Assembly: GCA_030267125.1 (NCBI GenBank)
Contig: JAJDJJ010000013.1
Location: 1-40,208 of the forward strand
Source of the DNA: Bacteroidales bacterium OttesenSCG-928-B11
GTDB lineage: Bacteria; Bacteroidota; Bacteroidia; Bacteroidales; WCHB1-69
Direction of reading: 5' to 3'
Length of the DNA: 40,208 nucleotides
Part shown: positions 24,195-33,061 of the stretch, one piece after another
Layout: each line of letters opens with the position of its first letter
How positions within the stretch are numbered: the stretch's first letter is position 1
Program-made: the position numbers and the translations under genes
Notes under the pieces: generated by a model
What the model saw: only the letters and a program-made list of their open reading frames with translations
What the model was told of the DNA's origin: nothing
Databases searched by the model: none

Positions 24195-25100
24195 CTATTG
24201 TTTGCGTTTGCTCATGAAATTGTCTAATTCGTGGCGGCTTATCAGAATTGTTTTACCGTGTGAGATTTTGGGGATATTATATACCCGGATTAAATTGTAT
24301 AGATGGTCGCGTTCGATTTCAAATTTTTTAGTTGCCTGAGGAATGGTGTAATAGGCTTCGTTTTCCGCCGGGTTTAATCCTCTGGATTTATCCCAATGAT
24401 ATTTTGATATTAAGATATTTTTGCCTTCTCGTTTTTTGGGCATTTTATGGTCGCTTGTGTACTCGTAGACATATTGGCGGCTAACGTTGAATTTTTCAAC
24501 GATTTCATCAACTGTGTACCATTCAGCAATTTCAACAAATTGTTTTTTGGCAAATATTCTTTTTAACGGTTTGAGAGGGTAAAGCGCTTTGCCTTGCACC
24601 AGTTGAGGTGTTAGCCCTGCTTTTTTTACTTTTTGATAAAACCAAGTTTGGGAAATGGCAAATTGCTGCAGGGCTTCTGTAACGGTAATGTGTTCTTCTT
24701 TTGCTTTGTTGATTTCAGCAATGGGAGTAGAGATAGGAGCTATGGATGAGGTTTGTTGTTTGTGCAATCTCTCTAAATCGGCACGCTTAATTCTTATGGT
24801 ACGTTGACTGAGACGAAGAACCGGCAAAGCTTCGCTATTTATCAAATTGTACAATGTGGGACGTGAAATGCCAAGCAATAAAGCGGCAGAAGAAAGCGAC
24901 AAGTATTCTTGTGATAATAAATTCAGCCTGTTTTGCTCTTGGATTTCTTCGCTCTTTACACGCAGACGTTCCTTGCGTTTTTCGGCTTTATCCGCTCGAT
25001 TGGCACAAATTTTACTACAGTATTTTATAGTAGCATTATTTCCTGTAAAAATTCCCCCACAGTGTTTGCAGACTAATTGATATTGCATTCTTCTTGTCAT
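24195..25100 (-). CDS. Zinc-finger plus multi-HTH DNA-binding protein of an integrative element
   Basis: A 301-aa DNA-binding protein. The N-terminus has a Cys4 zinc-binding site (C11, C14, C28, C32 in CKHCGG and YCSKICANR). Downstream are at least three excisionase-type HTH modules: LSLSSAALLLGISRPTLYNL (about 67-86), YTVDEIVEKFNVSRQYVYEY (about 195-214) and YYTIPQATKKFEIERDHLYN (about 250-270), plus a weaker one near ITVTEALQQFAISQTWFYQ. Such proteins stand next to tyrosine integrases in Bacteroidota elements and probably control excision or integrase expression. It ends 4 nt before the integrase ATG, so the two were one operon. It appears intact while the integrase is broken. Confidence 0.75.
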   Translation of the reverse strand: MTRRMQYQLVCKHCGGIFTGNNATIKYCSKICANRADKAEKRKERLRVKSEEIQEQNRLNLLSQEYLSLSSAALLLGISRPTLYNLINSEALPVLRLSQRTIRIKRADLERLHKQQTSSIAPISTPIAEINKAKEEHITVTEALQQFAISQTWFYQKVKKAGLTPQLVQGKALYPLKPLKRIFAKKQFVEIAEWYTVDEIVEKFNVSRQYVYEYTSDHKMPKKREGKNILISKYHWDKSRGLNPAENEAYYTIPQATKKFEIERDHLYNLIRVYNIPKISHGKTILISRHELDNFMSKRKQ

Positions 25101-25140
25101 TTTCTTGTCTTATATGGGAGATATTTTAGTATTTTTAGTG

Positions 25141-25164
25141 TCAATCTTTGTCAATCTTTGTCAG
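25141..25164. repeat. Short tandem repeat TCAATCTTTG upstream of the HTH gene
   Basis: Two adjacent 10-bp copies (25141-25150, 25151-25160) plus a partial third. They lie about 40 bp upstream of the HTH gene start. Such helically phased repeats suit arm-type integrase or excisionase sites, or an operator; this is inference. Confidence 0.5.
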
Positions 25165-25217
25165 TTTATGTAAAATCACTACACAACTTAGGATTGGCTT
25201 TTTGTATTCATGCCGTC

Positions 25218-25236
25218 GTGGTACAGATGTGGTACA
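25218..25236. repeat. GTGGTACA direct repeat, candidate integrase arm site
   Basis: GTGGTACA at 25218-25225 and 25229-25236, offset by 11 bp, one helical turn. It is located between the element's terminal HTH gene and the mnmE terminator, so the element end (att site) probably lies close by. Confidence 0.45.
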
Positions 25237-25275
25237 AATATACACAAAATATCTATAGAAAACCATAAATAAGTA

Positions 25276-25307
25276 AAGATAAAACAGTATTCCTACTGTT
25301 TTATCTT
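25276..25307 (-). terminator. Strong terminator of mnmE
   Basis: Perfect 14-bp inverted repeat: AAGATAAAACAGTA (25276-25289) and TACTGTTTTATCTT (25294-25307), with a TTCC loop. It lies 50 nt beyond the mnmE stop, and the arm's T-rich end reads TTTTATCTTTACTT on the minus strand. It separates core chromosome from the mobile region and could act in both directions. Confidence 0.8.
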
Positions 25308-25356
25308 GTTGGTTTTCAGTAATATGCAATTTTTTGTTTTAGATGGTTATAGAGGG

Positions 25357-26736
25357 TTACTTCCCGATACAGAACCTCCCGAAGATATTTTCTAAGATGT
25401 CTTCGCTCGTGGTTTCGCCTAGCGCCAAGCCGAGATTGTGTAAGACTGAACGTACTTCAATGGTGATCAGATCCGAAGGAAGTTGCATGCGGAAACCATC
25501 TTCGATACGGTCGATAGCTTCTAAAACATTGAGCATGATGTCGTAATGTCGGGCGTTGGTGAGGAGTGTGGTGTCGGCGAGTTTGTTGCTGCGCACGTAA
25601 TCGATGAGTGTATCACTGATGAGGTTGAGATTTACCTTGCGGCGAGCGGAAGTATAGATCACGTCATAGTCGCCCCATTCGGTAAAATGATGTGGTGTTT
25701 CGCTCATTTGGTCGATTTTGTTGGCAATGATGATCAGTTTTTTGTTGGCAAGATCGATTTCGTCTTCTAAAAAACGCAATTCGGTTTCGATGTCTTTTAA
25801 AGACGTTTGTGTGATGTCGACCATGTGGAGGATAATGTCGGCTTTTTCAATGGCTTTGTAAGTGCGTTCAATGCCGAAATTCTCAATTTCATCTTCCGAG
25901 GAGCGGATGCCGGCGGTGTCGATAAAACGGAAAGTGATTCCATCTATATTGTAGGTGTCTTCTATCGTGTCGCGTGTAGTGCCGGGGATGTTGGAGACGA
26001 TCGCCCGGTCATCGTCCACCAACGCATTCAGCAACGTTGACTTTCCGACATTCGGTTTTCCGATGATTGCCACGGGAATCCCGGTCTTCAACACATTGCC
26101 TAACTTGAACGATCGCAGCAGTGACTCTACTTCCTCGCGGAGTTGGATAAGCAGGTCTGAAAGTTGCAGCCGATCGGCAAATTGCACATCTTCCTCGCTA
26201 AAGTCCAACTCTAACTCCAATAAAGAGGCGAAATTGACAAATTGTTGGTGCAATTCGTGTAACTCTTTAGAAAAACGGCCTTTAAGTTGCTTCATCGCTA
26301 GCTTATGAGTGATTTCCGATTGCGATTCGATGAGGTCGGCAACGGCCTCGGCTTGCGGAAGATCCATCTTGCCATTCAGAAAAGCGCGCATAGTAAATTC
26401 CCCGGGAAGTGCCAGACGCGCGCCACCTTCGATCAATAATTCCAGTATTTTTTGTTGAATATATGATGAACCATGGCACGATATCTCAACTAAATCCTCG
26501 CCTGTGTAGGAGTGTGGGTGGACAAATTTAGTGACGACAACCTGGTCTATCACATTTTGCTGTTCCGTAAATTCGGCAAATTTTGCAAATTGTGTCGGAA
26601 TATTTTGAAAATCAGCATTTTTATTAATATACTTGCCGGTAATGCTGAATGCTTTTTCCCCTGAAATGCGGATCAAGGCAATGGCTCCTATGCCTTGGGG
26701 CGACGAAATGGCGCAAATGGTGTCTTCTCTATTCAT
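25357..26736 (-). CDS. mnmE: tRNA modification GTPase MnmE
   Basis: A 459-aa GTPase that, with MnmG, installs the (carboxymethyl)aminomethyl group on wobble uridine of certain tRNAs. The N-terminal folate-binding domain covers about residues 1-118 (DTICAISSPQGIGAIALIRI). The G domain has GKPNVGKST (P-loop, about 229-237), DTAGIR, and NKID. The C-terminus ends in FCIGK, with the conserved cysteine of the family. Length is normal and all motifs are intact. A TATTTTTG -7 box lies 21 nt upstream and a strong terminator follows. It marks the core chromosome edge next to the integrative element. Confidence 0.97.
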   Translation of the reverse strand: MNREDTICAISSPQGIGAIALIRISGEKAFSITGKYINKNADFQNIPTQFAKFAEFTEQQNVIDQVVVTKFVHPHSYTGEDLVEISCHGSSYIQQKILELLIEGGARLALPGEFTMRAFLNGKMDLPQAEAVADLIESQSEITHKLAMKQLKGRFSKELHELHQQFVNFASLLELELDFSEEDVQFADRLQLSDLLIQLREEVESLLRSFKLGNVLKTGIPVAIIGKPNVGKSTLLNALVDDDRAIVSNIPGTTRDTIEDTYNIDGITFRFIDTAGIRSSEDEIENFGIERTYKAIEKADIILHMVDITQTSLKDIETELRFLEDEIDLANKKLIIIANKIDQMSETPHHFTEWGDYDVIYTSARRKVNLNLISDTLIDYVRSNKLADTTLLTNARHYDIMLNVLEAIDRIEDGFRMQLPSDLITIEVRSVLHNLGLALGETTSEDILENIFGRFCIGK

Positions 26737-26756
26737 AATATGGGATTTTATAAAAA

Positions 26757-26764
26757 CAAAAATA
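26757..26764 (-). promoter_or_regulatory. -7 promoter box of mnmE
   Basis: TATTTTTG on the minus strand (TAnnTTTG), 20 nt upstream of the mnmE start. The -33 element is not clear. Confidence 0.4.
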
Positions 26765-26804
26765 GATAAAAATGGAAGAAAAATAATTGCGGAAAATGTT
26801 CGTA

Positions 26805-27488
26805 TTAATCATTAATTAGCTCCTTTTTCAGTATATCCATGCCTTTTGTAGCTTTCTCCCGGATGATTTTCACGTGTTTGTTAACCGGTTGGGTTTCATT
26901 AGGATCGATAAGCCATATAGGAATGCCGGGTTTGGCATAGTGATATAAACCTGCCGCAGGATAGACATTCAGTGAAGTGCCGATGATAACCAAATAATCG
27001 GCACTTTCAACCTCAGTCATGGCAAATTCCATTAGCGGAACCTCTTCACCGAACCAGACGATGAACGGACGGAGCAAATGACCGTCAGGAGCTTTCTCTC
27101 CGAAGACGATCTCGCGGAACCCAATGTCGGTGACATAGCCTTTTTGATTTTCACTGCACGCTTTTGTCAGTTCGCCATGCAGATGGATCACACGGCTGGA
27201 ACCTGCTTTTTCATGCAAATTGTCAACATTTTGCGTGATGACCGTAACATCAAATAGGTTTTCTAACTCGGCAATAATTTGATGAGCTGCATTCGGTTCG
27301 CATTCGCTCAGTTGTGTCCTCCGTTTATTGTAGAAATCATTGACGAGCTCCGGATTGCGGTGCCACCCTTCAATGCTTGCAACATCCTCAATGCGATGCC
27401 GCTCCCACAAACCATCCGAATCGCGAAACGTTGAAATTCCGCTCTCCGCACTGATGCCTGCGCCGGTTAGAAAGACTAGCTTTTTCAT
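26805..27488 (-). CDS. cobB: Sirtuin, NAD-dependent protein deacylase
   Basis: A 227-aa Sir2 family enzyme using NAD to remove acyl groups from lysines. The NAD-binding GAGISAESGISTFR is at 9-22, with TQNVDNLH and the catalytic HLHGE histidine in the middle, and GTSLNVYPA near 190. Y53 and R56 in FYNKRR match the Tyr-x-x-Arg of SIRT5-like sirtuins, which favour succinyl or malonyl groups. The region after the catalytic histidine has a single cysteine, so the usual four-cysteine zinc site is absent, as in some bacterial sirtuins. It follows pepD by 12 nt and is probably cotranscribed with it. Confidence 0.92.
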   Translation of the reverse strand: MKKLVFLTGAGISAESGISTFRDSDGLWERHRIEDVASIEGWHRNPELVNDFYNKRRTQLSECEPNAAHQIIAELENLFDVTVITQNVDNLHEKAGSSRVIHLHGELTKACSENQKGYVTDIGFREIVFGEKAPDGHLLRPFIVWFGEEVPLMEFAMTEVESADYLVIIGTSLNVYPAAGLYHYAKPGIPIWLIDPNETQPVNKHVKIIREKATKGMDILKKELIND

Positions 27489-27500
27489 GCTATTCAGCTG

Positions 27501-28955
27501 TTAATCCAAGATTTTTAGAAATTCCACTGTCAAATCCCAACACATTTTCACAGTAGGGATGAGCAGCTTTTCATCGGGAGAATGCACACCGCGTAATGTT
27601 GGGCCGTAAGAAACCATATCCAAATCGGGATATTTTTCGGAGAATAAGCCACACTCCAATCCGGCATGGATCGCTTTCACTTCGGGTTCTTTATCGAAAA
27701 TATTTTTATAAGCATCCACTAATACCTTTAGTACTTGCGAGTTTGGATTGGGTGTCCAGCCGGGGTAACCGTCTCCTTGTTCCACATCCGCCGCAATCAT
27801 ATAAAAAGTAGTAGCCACCTTGTCGGCAATATTCTCTTTCCGCGATTCCACAGAGCTGCGTTGGCTGGTCGTGATGATAATCTTCTCACCGTCAACCTTC
27901 ACAGATGCCAGGTTAGTGGAAGTTTCCACAAAATTAGGAATATCTTGCGACATTGCTTGTACACCATTCGGACAAACAAACAGGGCGTTCATCAGATCCA
28001 ACTGTAGTAATTCTAAAAAGATACGCTGAGGCATCTTCGTTTTTTCGATTTCAAGTTCCACGCCGGGATCCGTCACAAAGAATTCCTTTTTATAAACATT
28101 GCGCATTTCGGAAATATATTTCTCGAAATCAGCAATGTATTCATTGGGCACTACAATGTGTGCAAAACCCTCGCGCGGGATGGCGTTTCGGAGATTGCCG
28201 GCGTTAATGTCCGCCAAACGGATGTCGAATGTTTGGTAGCAATTCCATAAAATACGGGAGAGTAGTTTCACGGCATTGGCGCGTCCCTTATTGATATCGT
28301 CGCCAGAGTGTCCGCCCAAAAGTCCTTTTATTCTAATGATATATGCGGTGGAATTTCCCGGTACTTTGTCCTCGTATTCGCAATCTAACGTAGCGACAGT
28401 GTCTTTGCCGCCGGCGCAACCGATGAAAAATTCGCCTTCGTCTTCGGAGTCGAGATTGAGGAGCATTTTCCCTTTCATAAAGCTGGGTTGTAAAGCAAAT
28501 GCGCCGGTCAATCCGGTTTCCTCATCCACGGTGAAAAGACATTCAATCGGCCCGTGTTCTAAGGTTTTATCTTCTAAAATAGCCAATGCGATAGCCATTC
28601 CTATGCCATCGTCAGCGCCGAGCGTGGTGCCTTTTGCTTTGAGCCAATCACCATCAACATAAGGTTGGATAGCATCGGTGTCAAAATCAAATTCCGTGTC
28701 GGCATTTTTCTCGCACACCATATCCACATGGCTCTGGAAGATTACCGGAGTGACATTCTCTTTGCCGGGAGTAGCAGGTTTGGAAATCAGTACGTTGCCA
28801 ATCTCGTCGCGTTTGGTTTCTAATCCCAACGCCTTGCCGGTCTCCATAAGCCATGCCACAATCCGCTCCTCATGCTTTGACGGACGCGGGACTTGACAAA
28901 TCTCATTGAAATAATGGAATACTCTTTTCGGTTCTAATGTTTTGATTTCGTTCAT
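27501..28955 (-). CDS. pepD: Aminoacyl-histidine dipeptidase (M20 family)
   Basis: A 484-aa zinc dipeptidase of the PepD/carnosinase group, hydrolysing Xaa-His and other dipeptides in the cytoplasm. Visible motifs: SHVDMVCEKN (first metal-ligand histidine and catalytic aspartate), LGADDGIGMA (bridging aspartate), VDEETGLTGAF (catalytic glutamate and metal ligand), LNLDSEDEGE, GGHSGDDI in the dimerisation lid, and HAGLECGLFSEK with GVHSPDE near the C-terminus. Length is normal. It heads a minus-strand pair with the sirtuin gene and is divergent from ricT over about 200 bp. Confidence 0.95.
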   Translation of the reverse strand: MNEIKTLEPKRVFHYFNEICQVPRPSKHEERIVAWLMETGKALGLETKRDEIGNVLISKPATPGKENVTPVIFQSHVDMVCEKNADTEFDFDTDAIQPYVDGDWLKAKGTTLGADDGIGMAIALAILEDKTLEHGPIECLFTVDEETGLTGAFALQPSFMKGKMLLNLDSEDEGEFFIGCAGGKDTVATLDCEYEDKVPGNSTAYIIRIKGLLGGHSGDDINKGRANAVKLLSRILWNCYQTFDIRLADINAGNLRNAIPREGFAHIVVPNEYIADFEKYISEMRNVYKKEFFVTDPGVELEIEKTKMPQRIFLELLQLDLMNALFVCPNGVQAMSQDIPNFVETSTNLASVKVDGEKIIITTSQRSSVESRKENIADKVATTFYMIAADVEQGDGYPGWTPNPNSQVLKVLVDAYKNIFDKEPEVKAIHAGLECGLFSEKYPDLDMVSYGPTLRGVHSPDEKLLIPTVKMCWDLTVEFLKILD

Positions 28956-29093
28956 GTTGTTTTATTTTTTTGGTGATTATTCCTTTATATTAAGGATTGG
29001 AAGAGATACAAATCACTTTTTAACCCTTTCCCCCCTTTTTTTAGTGACCGCAAATATAACATTTAATACCTGAAATTGATCACGATTTTTTTC

Positions 29094-29101
29094 TATCTTT
29101 G
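29094..29101 (+). promoter_or_regulatory. -7 promoter box of the ricT-gldH operon
   Basis: TATCTTTG fits TAnnTTTG exactly, 54 nt upstream of the ricT ATG. Only a partial TTG upstream (29076) could serve as -33 element. Confidence 0.5.
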
Positions 29102-29155
29102 CACGGTTTCATAGGGAAAATATTTTTCCCTTAACAGGTTTATTAAAAAATATTT

Positions 29156-30352
29156 ATGACGAAAAAGAAATATATAGAAGACGATAAAGACCATTTGCAA
29201 GACGAAAACTTAGACACTTATTTGGATATGGATATCCGAACTCCGGTAAGTCAAGAGGCACAAAAAATTTCAGAAAACATGTTTCTCTCCCGCGGATTAG
29301 ACGGTAAACCTAATCCCGAGGAGCATAATTGCGAACAGTATAGCTATAATTGTTGCAAACTGGCTTCGCAGGATTGGCTTTCCAAATTGGAAATCACAAC
29401 CGATTACCTTGATTTTCCGATTGCGGAGGTGCGTTTTAAAAATAGCCATAAGGATTTCTATCTCCTTCCGGCTGAGGGCGTTTTCCGTGTCGGCGATATT
29501 GTGGCGGTGGAGTCTTCCCCGGGACATGATATCGGCATCATTTCCATGTTAGGGCTGAGTGTGAAACGGCAACTGAAACATAAGAAGATAAACACAACAG
29601 GTATCCAGAAAAAACTCTACCGGACAGCTCGGGTAGCAGATATTGAAAAATGGATTACCGCTGTGGATTTGGAATATGCTACCATGCTCTCCTCGCGCTA
29701 TATCGCTTGGGATCTGGATCTGAAGATGAAAGTTAATGATGTTGAATATCAAGGCGATGGGACAAAAGCTATCTTTTACTACTCCGCCGAAGAACGCGTG
29801 GATTTTCGAGAATTGATCAAGATATTGGCCGAACAGTTCCGGATTCGTATTGAAATGAGGCAGATTGGCGTGCGGCAAGAGGCGGCTCGCTTGGGTGGAA
29901 TTGGAACATGCGGACGTGAGTTGTGCTGCTCGTCGTGGTTGGTTAACTTCCAATCAGTTTCCACTGTGACTGCTCGTACCCAGCAATTGTCACTAAACCC
30001 CCAGAAATTAGCCGGAATGTGCGGGAAATTAAAATGTTGCCTCAACTTTGAACAATCAACCTATTTAGACGAGTTAAAGGGATTTCCGCAACCCAACGTC
30101 CATCTTAAAACTAAAAAAGGGAAAGGCTTTTACAATAAAATAGATATTTTCAAAAAAATTGTGTGGTATTCTTATGCCAATGATAACTCCACCATTTTCG
30201 CGATTCCATTAGAAAAAGTGAATGAGATTATCAAGATGAACACGCAAGGGAAATTTCCCGAAACATTGGAAGAGTTTGCCATTGTGAATCAGAAAAAAGA
30301 AGAAGAAGTGAGTTACAGTCTTGATGATCTGAAAAATATCGAAGATAAATAA
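29156..30352 (+). CDS. ricT: RicT/YaaT-like PSP1-domain protein
   Basis: A 398-aa PSP1-domain protein, called regulatory iron-sulfur-containing complex subunit RicT by homology to Bacillus YaaT. The core (about residues 90-320) has the cysteine signature GIGTCGRELCCSSW followed by AGMCGKLKCCLNFE, whose cysteines could hold an Fe-S cluster. The N- and C-terminal extensions are acidic and typical for Bacteroidota versions. In Bacillus the complex affects RNA processing and development; the role in Bacteroidota is not established. It is 7 nt upstream of gldH, a conserved pairing in this phylum. Confidence 0.9.
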   Translation: MTKKKYIEDDKDHLQDENLDTYLDMDIRTPVSQEAQKISENMFLSRGLDGKPNPEEHNCEQYSYNCCKLASQDWLSKLEITTDYLDFPIAEVRFKNSHKDFYLLPAEGVFRVGDIVAVESSPGHDIGIISMLGLSVKRQLKHKKINTTGIQKKLYRTARVADIEKWITAVDLEYATMLSSRYIAWDLDLKMKVNDVEYQGDGTKAIFYYSAEERVDFRELIKILAEQFRIRIEMRQIGVRQEAARLGGIGTCGRELCCSSWLVNFQSVSTVTARTQQLSLNPQKLAGMCGKLKCCLNFEQSTYLDELKGFPQPNVHLKTKKGKGFYNKIDIFKKIVWYSYANDNSTIFAIPLEKVNEIIKMNTQGKFPETLEEFAIVNQKKEEEVSYSLDDLKNIEDK

Positions 30353-30359
30353 AAACCGT

Positions 30360-30854
30360 ATGGGGAAACTTGTTAATAACCTGCTTTTTTTGCCCGCATT
30401 ACTCCTCTTTTCTCTGCTTTTTACCTCTTGTGGAGGAAAAGTATTTTACGAAAAGATAGAACCAATTCCCGACGAGACATGGAATATAGATTCTGTTCTC
30501 CATTTTGAATTCGAAGTAACCGATTCGATGCAGTTTTTCAATATCTATTTTGATATTCGTAATAGCATTGAGTTTGAGACACAGAATTTTTATGTTTTTC
30601 TTACTTCCCAATTTCCCAACGGTGACATTTCTAGAGATACACTCGGATTTGTTTTGAGTAATCCCTACGGAGAATGGAAAGGGCGGGGGAGTGGCCGCCT
30701 CAAAGACAATCAGTTCCTCTATAAGGCTAAAGTGCGTTTCCCGATCTGTGGAATCTATAAATTTTCAGCCGTGCAAGGTATGCGTAGCGACAATGTCAGA
30801 GGAATCTCTGAGTTTGGCATGAGCCTCTTTTACTTCGAGAAAGATAATTTATAA
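30360..30854 (+). CDS. gldH: Gliding-motility-type lipoprotein GldH
   Basis: A 164-aa lipoprotein. The signal peptide ends in LLFTSC, giving a lipidated cysteine at about residue 24. The mature part has the GldH pattern (W-x-IDSVLHFEFEVTDSMQFFNIYFDIRN, then YPFR-like beta-rich sequence). GldH is needed for gliding in Flavobacterium, but homologues are widespread in non-gliding Bacteroidales, where the role is unclear. It lies between ricT (7 nt) and the DUF5687 permease (11 nt) in one operon. Confidence 0.88.
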   Translation: MGKLVNNLLFLPALLLFSLLFTSCGGKVFYEKIEPIPDETWNIDSVLHFEFEVTDSMQFFNIYFDIRNSIEFETQNFYVFLTSQFPNGDISRDTLGFVLSNPYGEWKGRGSGRLKDNQFLYKAKVRFPICGIYKFSAVQGMRSDNVRGISEFGMSLFYFEKDNL

Positions 30855-30865
30855 CAAATTTCAAC

Positions 30866-32341
30866 ATGATTACAACGACGCTTTTTAGACAAAGCATACT
30901 CAAAACAACCCGAAAAAAAGGCTTTTATAAAAATGTCGGAGTCAATATTGTCATGGCTCTTTTTGCGCTTTATATGCTCGGTTCTCTTTTGATGCTTGGT
31001 TTTACGTTAGGGCCATTGTTGGCCGAACTTCCCGTTGCACTTGATCCTGTGGAAATTCTCAACGGCGGTTTTCTCTACTGCATACTTTTTGCCCTGCTGA
31101 TGCGCTATTTTATACAACCGTTGAATACGGTAGATTTGCATGTTTACCAAACGTTGCCTATCGCTCGAAAATCATTGGTCAACTATTTGATATATAAACC
31201 ACTAATTAACCCGGTTAATTATTTTTGGTTGGTGTTTTTACTTCCTTTTGCATTCAAAACGGTAATGCCGCTATACGGTTCATTAGCCACTGCGGGATTT
31301 ATAATCACCGGGGTGACAATTTCCATGTTTGATCTGCAATTGGCTAGCTACCTCAAACGATTGTTTGCCGGTTCATTGCTGAAAATTATCGGATTGCTTG
31401 TTGTGATTGCGGCTATTATTTGTCTCGAGGTCTTCGAAATATTTTCCATCGCTAAACTTTCAACCAACTATTTCACTTACGCTATACAACATCCATGGAC
31501 ATGGATCGTGCAATTAGCCTTAGTCATTGTGCCCATTTCATTGCAGTATAATTACTTCAAGAATAATTACTATATAGACGCTTACATGAAGAAAGATGTG
31601 ACTAAAGTGGACAAATTGCAGTCGTTTTCTTTCTTGGAACGCTTTGGCAGAATTGGCGAAATCGTTGCATTGGAACTCAAGCTGTTAATGCGGCATAAAA
31701 GGACAAAGTCGTTGATTTGGATGTGTTTCGTTTATGTTTTCTTCGGTTTTCTTTTTTTTACGGATATCCAAACAGACGCGATAAAAGTAATGGGCGCAAT
31801 CCTGATTGTCGGATTGATGGCACTTTCATACGGGCAGTGGGTTTTTAGTTGGAATAGTTCTCATTTTGATGCGCTTTTAGCAAAAAATATCACCGCGCGG
31901 GATTTGGTCTTGGCTAACTACCTTCTGATGTTGGCTTTTACTGTAATCCCTTTCGTCCTCTCACTGTTTTATATATTTATTTTCGACAATGTATTCCCAT
32001 ACCTATTGATAGCCTTTTTATATACCGCAGGATTTGTAATTCCCTTATTGATCTATTTTGCCACTTTTAATACAAAAAGGATCGATTTAAACAACAAATC
32101 GGCTCTGAATTACCAAGGAACGACGATGAAGAACTTCCTTGTTGTGCTTCCCGTTATGTTTGTGCCGATGATTTTACATCCTATCCTTTCTGTCCTCGGA
32201 ACGGGCACCTCCTTTTTCTGGATTGTGGGTGGATTAGGTATTGTGGGCGTTTTGTTATCGCCTCTATTCATTAATATATGTGTGAAACAGTTCAATAAAC
32301 GCAAATACAAAATGGCGGATGGTTTTCGGGAAGTTGAATAA
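30866..32341 (+). CDS. DUF5687 family ABC-type permease
   Basis: A 491-aa integral membrane protein with about 10-12 hydrophobic segments (for example residues 27-52, 67-80, 108-126, 135-155, 174-190, 209-225, 283-297 and several in the last 150 residues). The N-terminus (TTLFRQSILKTTRKKGFYKNV) is typical of DUF5687, a Bacteroidota family found with an ABC ATPase. The ATPase gene starts 6 nt downstream, so together they probably form an exporter; the cargo is unknown. Confidence 0.88.
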   Translation: MITTTLFRQSILKTTRKKGFYKNVGVNIVMALFALYMLGSLLMLGFTLGPLLAELPVALDPVEILNGGFLYCILFALLMRYFIQPLNTVDLHVYQTLPIARKSLVNYLIYKPLINPVNYFWLVFLLPFAFKTVMPLYGSLATAGFIITGVTISMFDLQLASYLKRLFAGSLLKIIGLLVVIAAIICLEVFEIFSIAKLSTNYFTYAIQHPWTWIVQLALVIVPISLQYNYFKNNYYIDAYMKKDVTKVDKLQSFSFLERFGRIGEIVALELKLLMRHKRTKSLIWMCFVYVFFGFLFFTDIQTDAIKVMGAILIVGLMALSYGQWVFSWNSSHFDALLAKNITARDLVLANYLLMLAFTVIPFVLSLFYIFIFDNVFPYLLIAFLYTAGFVIPLLIYFATFNTKRIDLNNKSALNYQGTTMKNFLVVLPVMFVPMILHPILSVLGTGTSFFWIVGGLGIVGVLLSPLFINICVKQFNKRKYKMADGFREVE

Positions 32342-32347
32342 TGAAAA

Positions 32348-33061
32348 ATGAAGAATATGATTCAGATTAACTCGCTTGTAAAAGAATATAGTGGAATAGT
32401 AGTGTTAAATATTCCGGAATTGACAATCCCGCAGGGAGAAAGTTTCGGTTTGGTCGGTAATAATGGCGCCGGGAAAACCACTCTTTTCCGTTTGATTTTG
32501 GATCTCACCGCTCCTTTTACCGGAGATATTTTGATAGATGGCCTTACTGTTGCCCGTCACGAGGAGTGGAAGAATATCACCGCTTCGTTTTTGGATGAGT
32601 CATTCCTTATCGATTTTTACACACCTGAAGAGTATTTTGTTTTTGTCGGCAAACTATATGGGCGGGCAAAAGAGGAGATCGATGAGTTTCTGCTCGAAAT
32701 GGAAGAACTTTTCAACGGAGAGATCATGGGTAAAAAGAAATTGATCAGAGAGTATTCTAAAGGGAATCAGAAAAAAATCGGGATTGCCGCCGCATTGCTG
32801 GGTAAACCTAAAATACTCATCTTAGACGAACCTTTCACTGCGCTGGATCCTACTTCGCAAATTCGTCTCAAACGAATTTTGAATGATTATCGCAAAAAGG
32901 AAAATATGACCATGCTCATCTCCAGCCATGACCTAAACCATATCACCGATGTATGTAGCCGTATCGTCATATTGGAAAAGGGACGACTTGTCCGTGATAT
33001 AGAAACGGCCGGCGATAGCTTGGAGTTGTTGAAGGAGTTGGAGAGTTATTTTAACGTCTGA
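32348..33061 (+). CDS. ABC transporter ATP-binding protein
   Basis: A 237-aa ATPase subunit. Walker A GNNGAGKTT is at about 38-46, a signature-like YSKGNQKKIGIAAAL at about 137-151 (the family LSGGQ replaced by YSKGNQ, as in exporter-type ATPases), Walker B ILILDEP, and the switch histidine in LISSHD. It pairs with the DUF5687 permease 6 nt upstream. The 3' end overlaps the convergent GNAT gene by 11 nt. Confidence 0.94.
   Translation: MKNMIQINSLVKEYSGIVVLNIPELTIPQGESFGLVGNNGAGKTTLFRLILDLTAPFTGDILIDGLTVARHEEWKNITASFLDESFLIDFYTPEEYFVFVGKLYGRAKEEIDEFLLEMEELFNGEIMGKKKLIREYSKGNQKKIGIAAALLGKPKILILDEPFTALDPTSQIRLKRILNDYRKKENMTMLISSHDLNHITDVCSRIVILEKGRLVRDIETAGDSLELLKELESYFNV

Noticed and set aside
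24148..24339. Small plus-strand frame across the integrase start
   Set aside because: Antisense to the integrase and HTH genes; no supporting signal.
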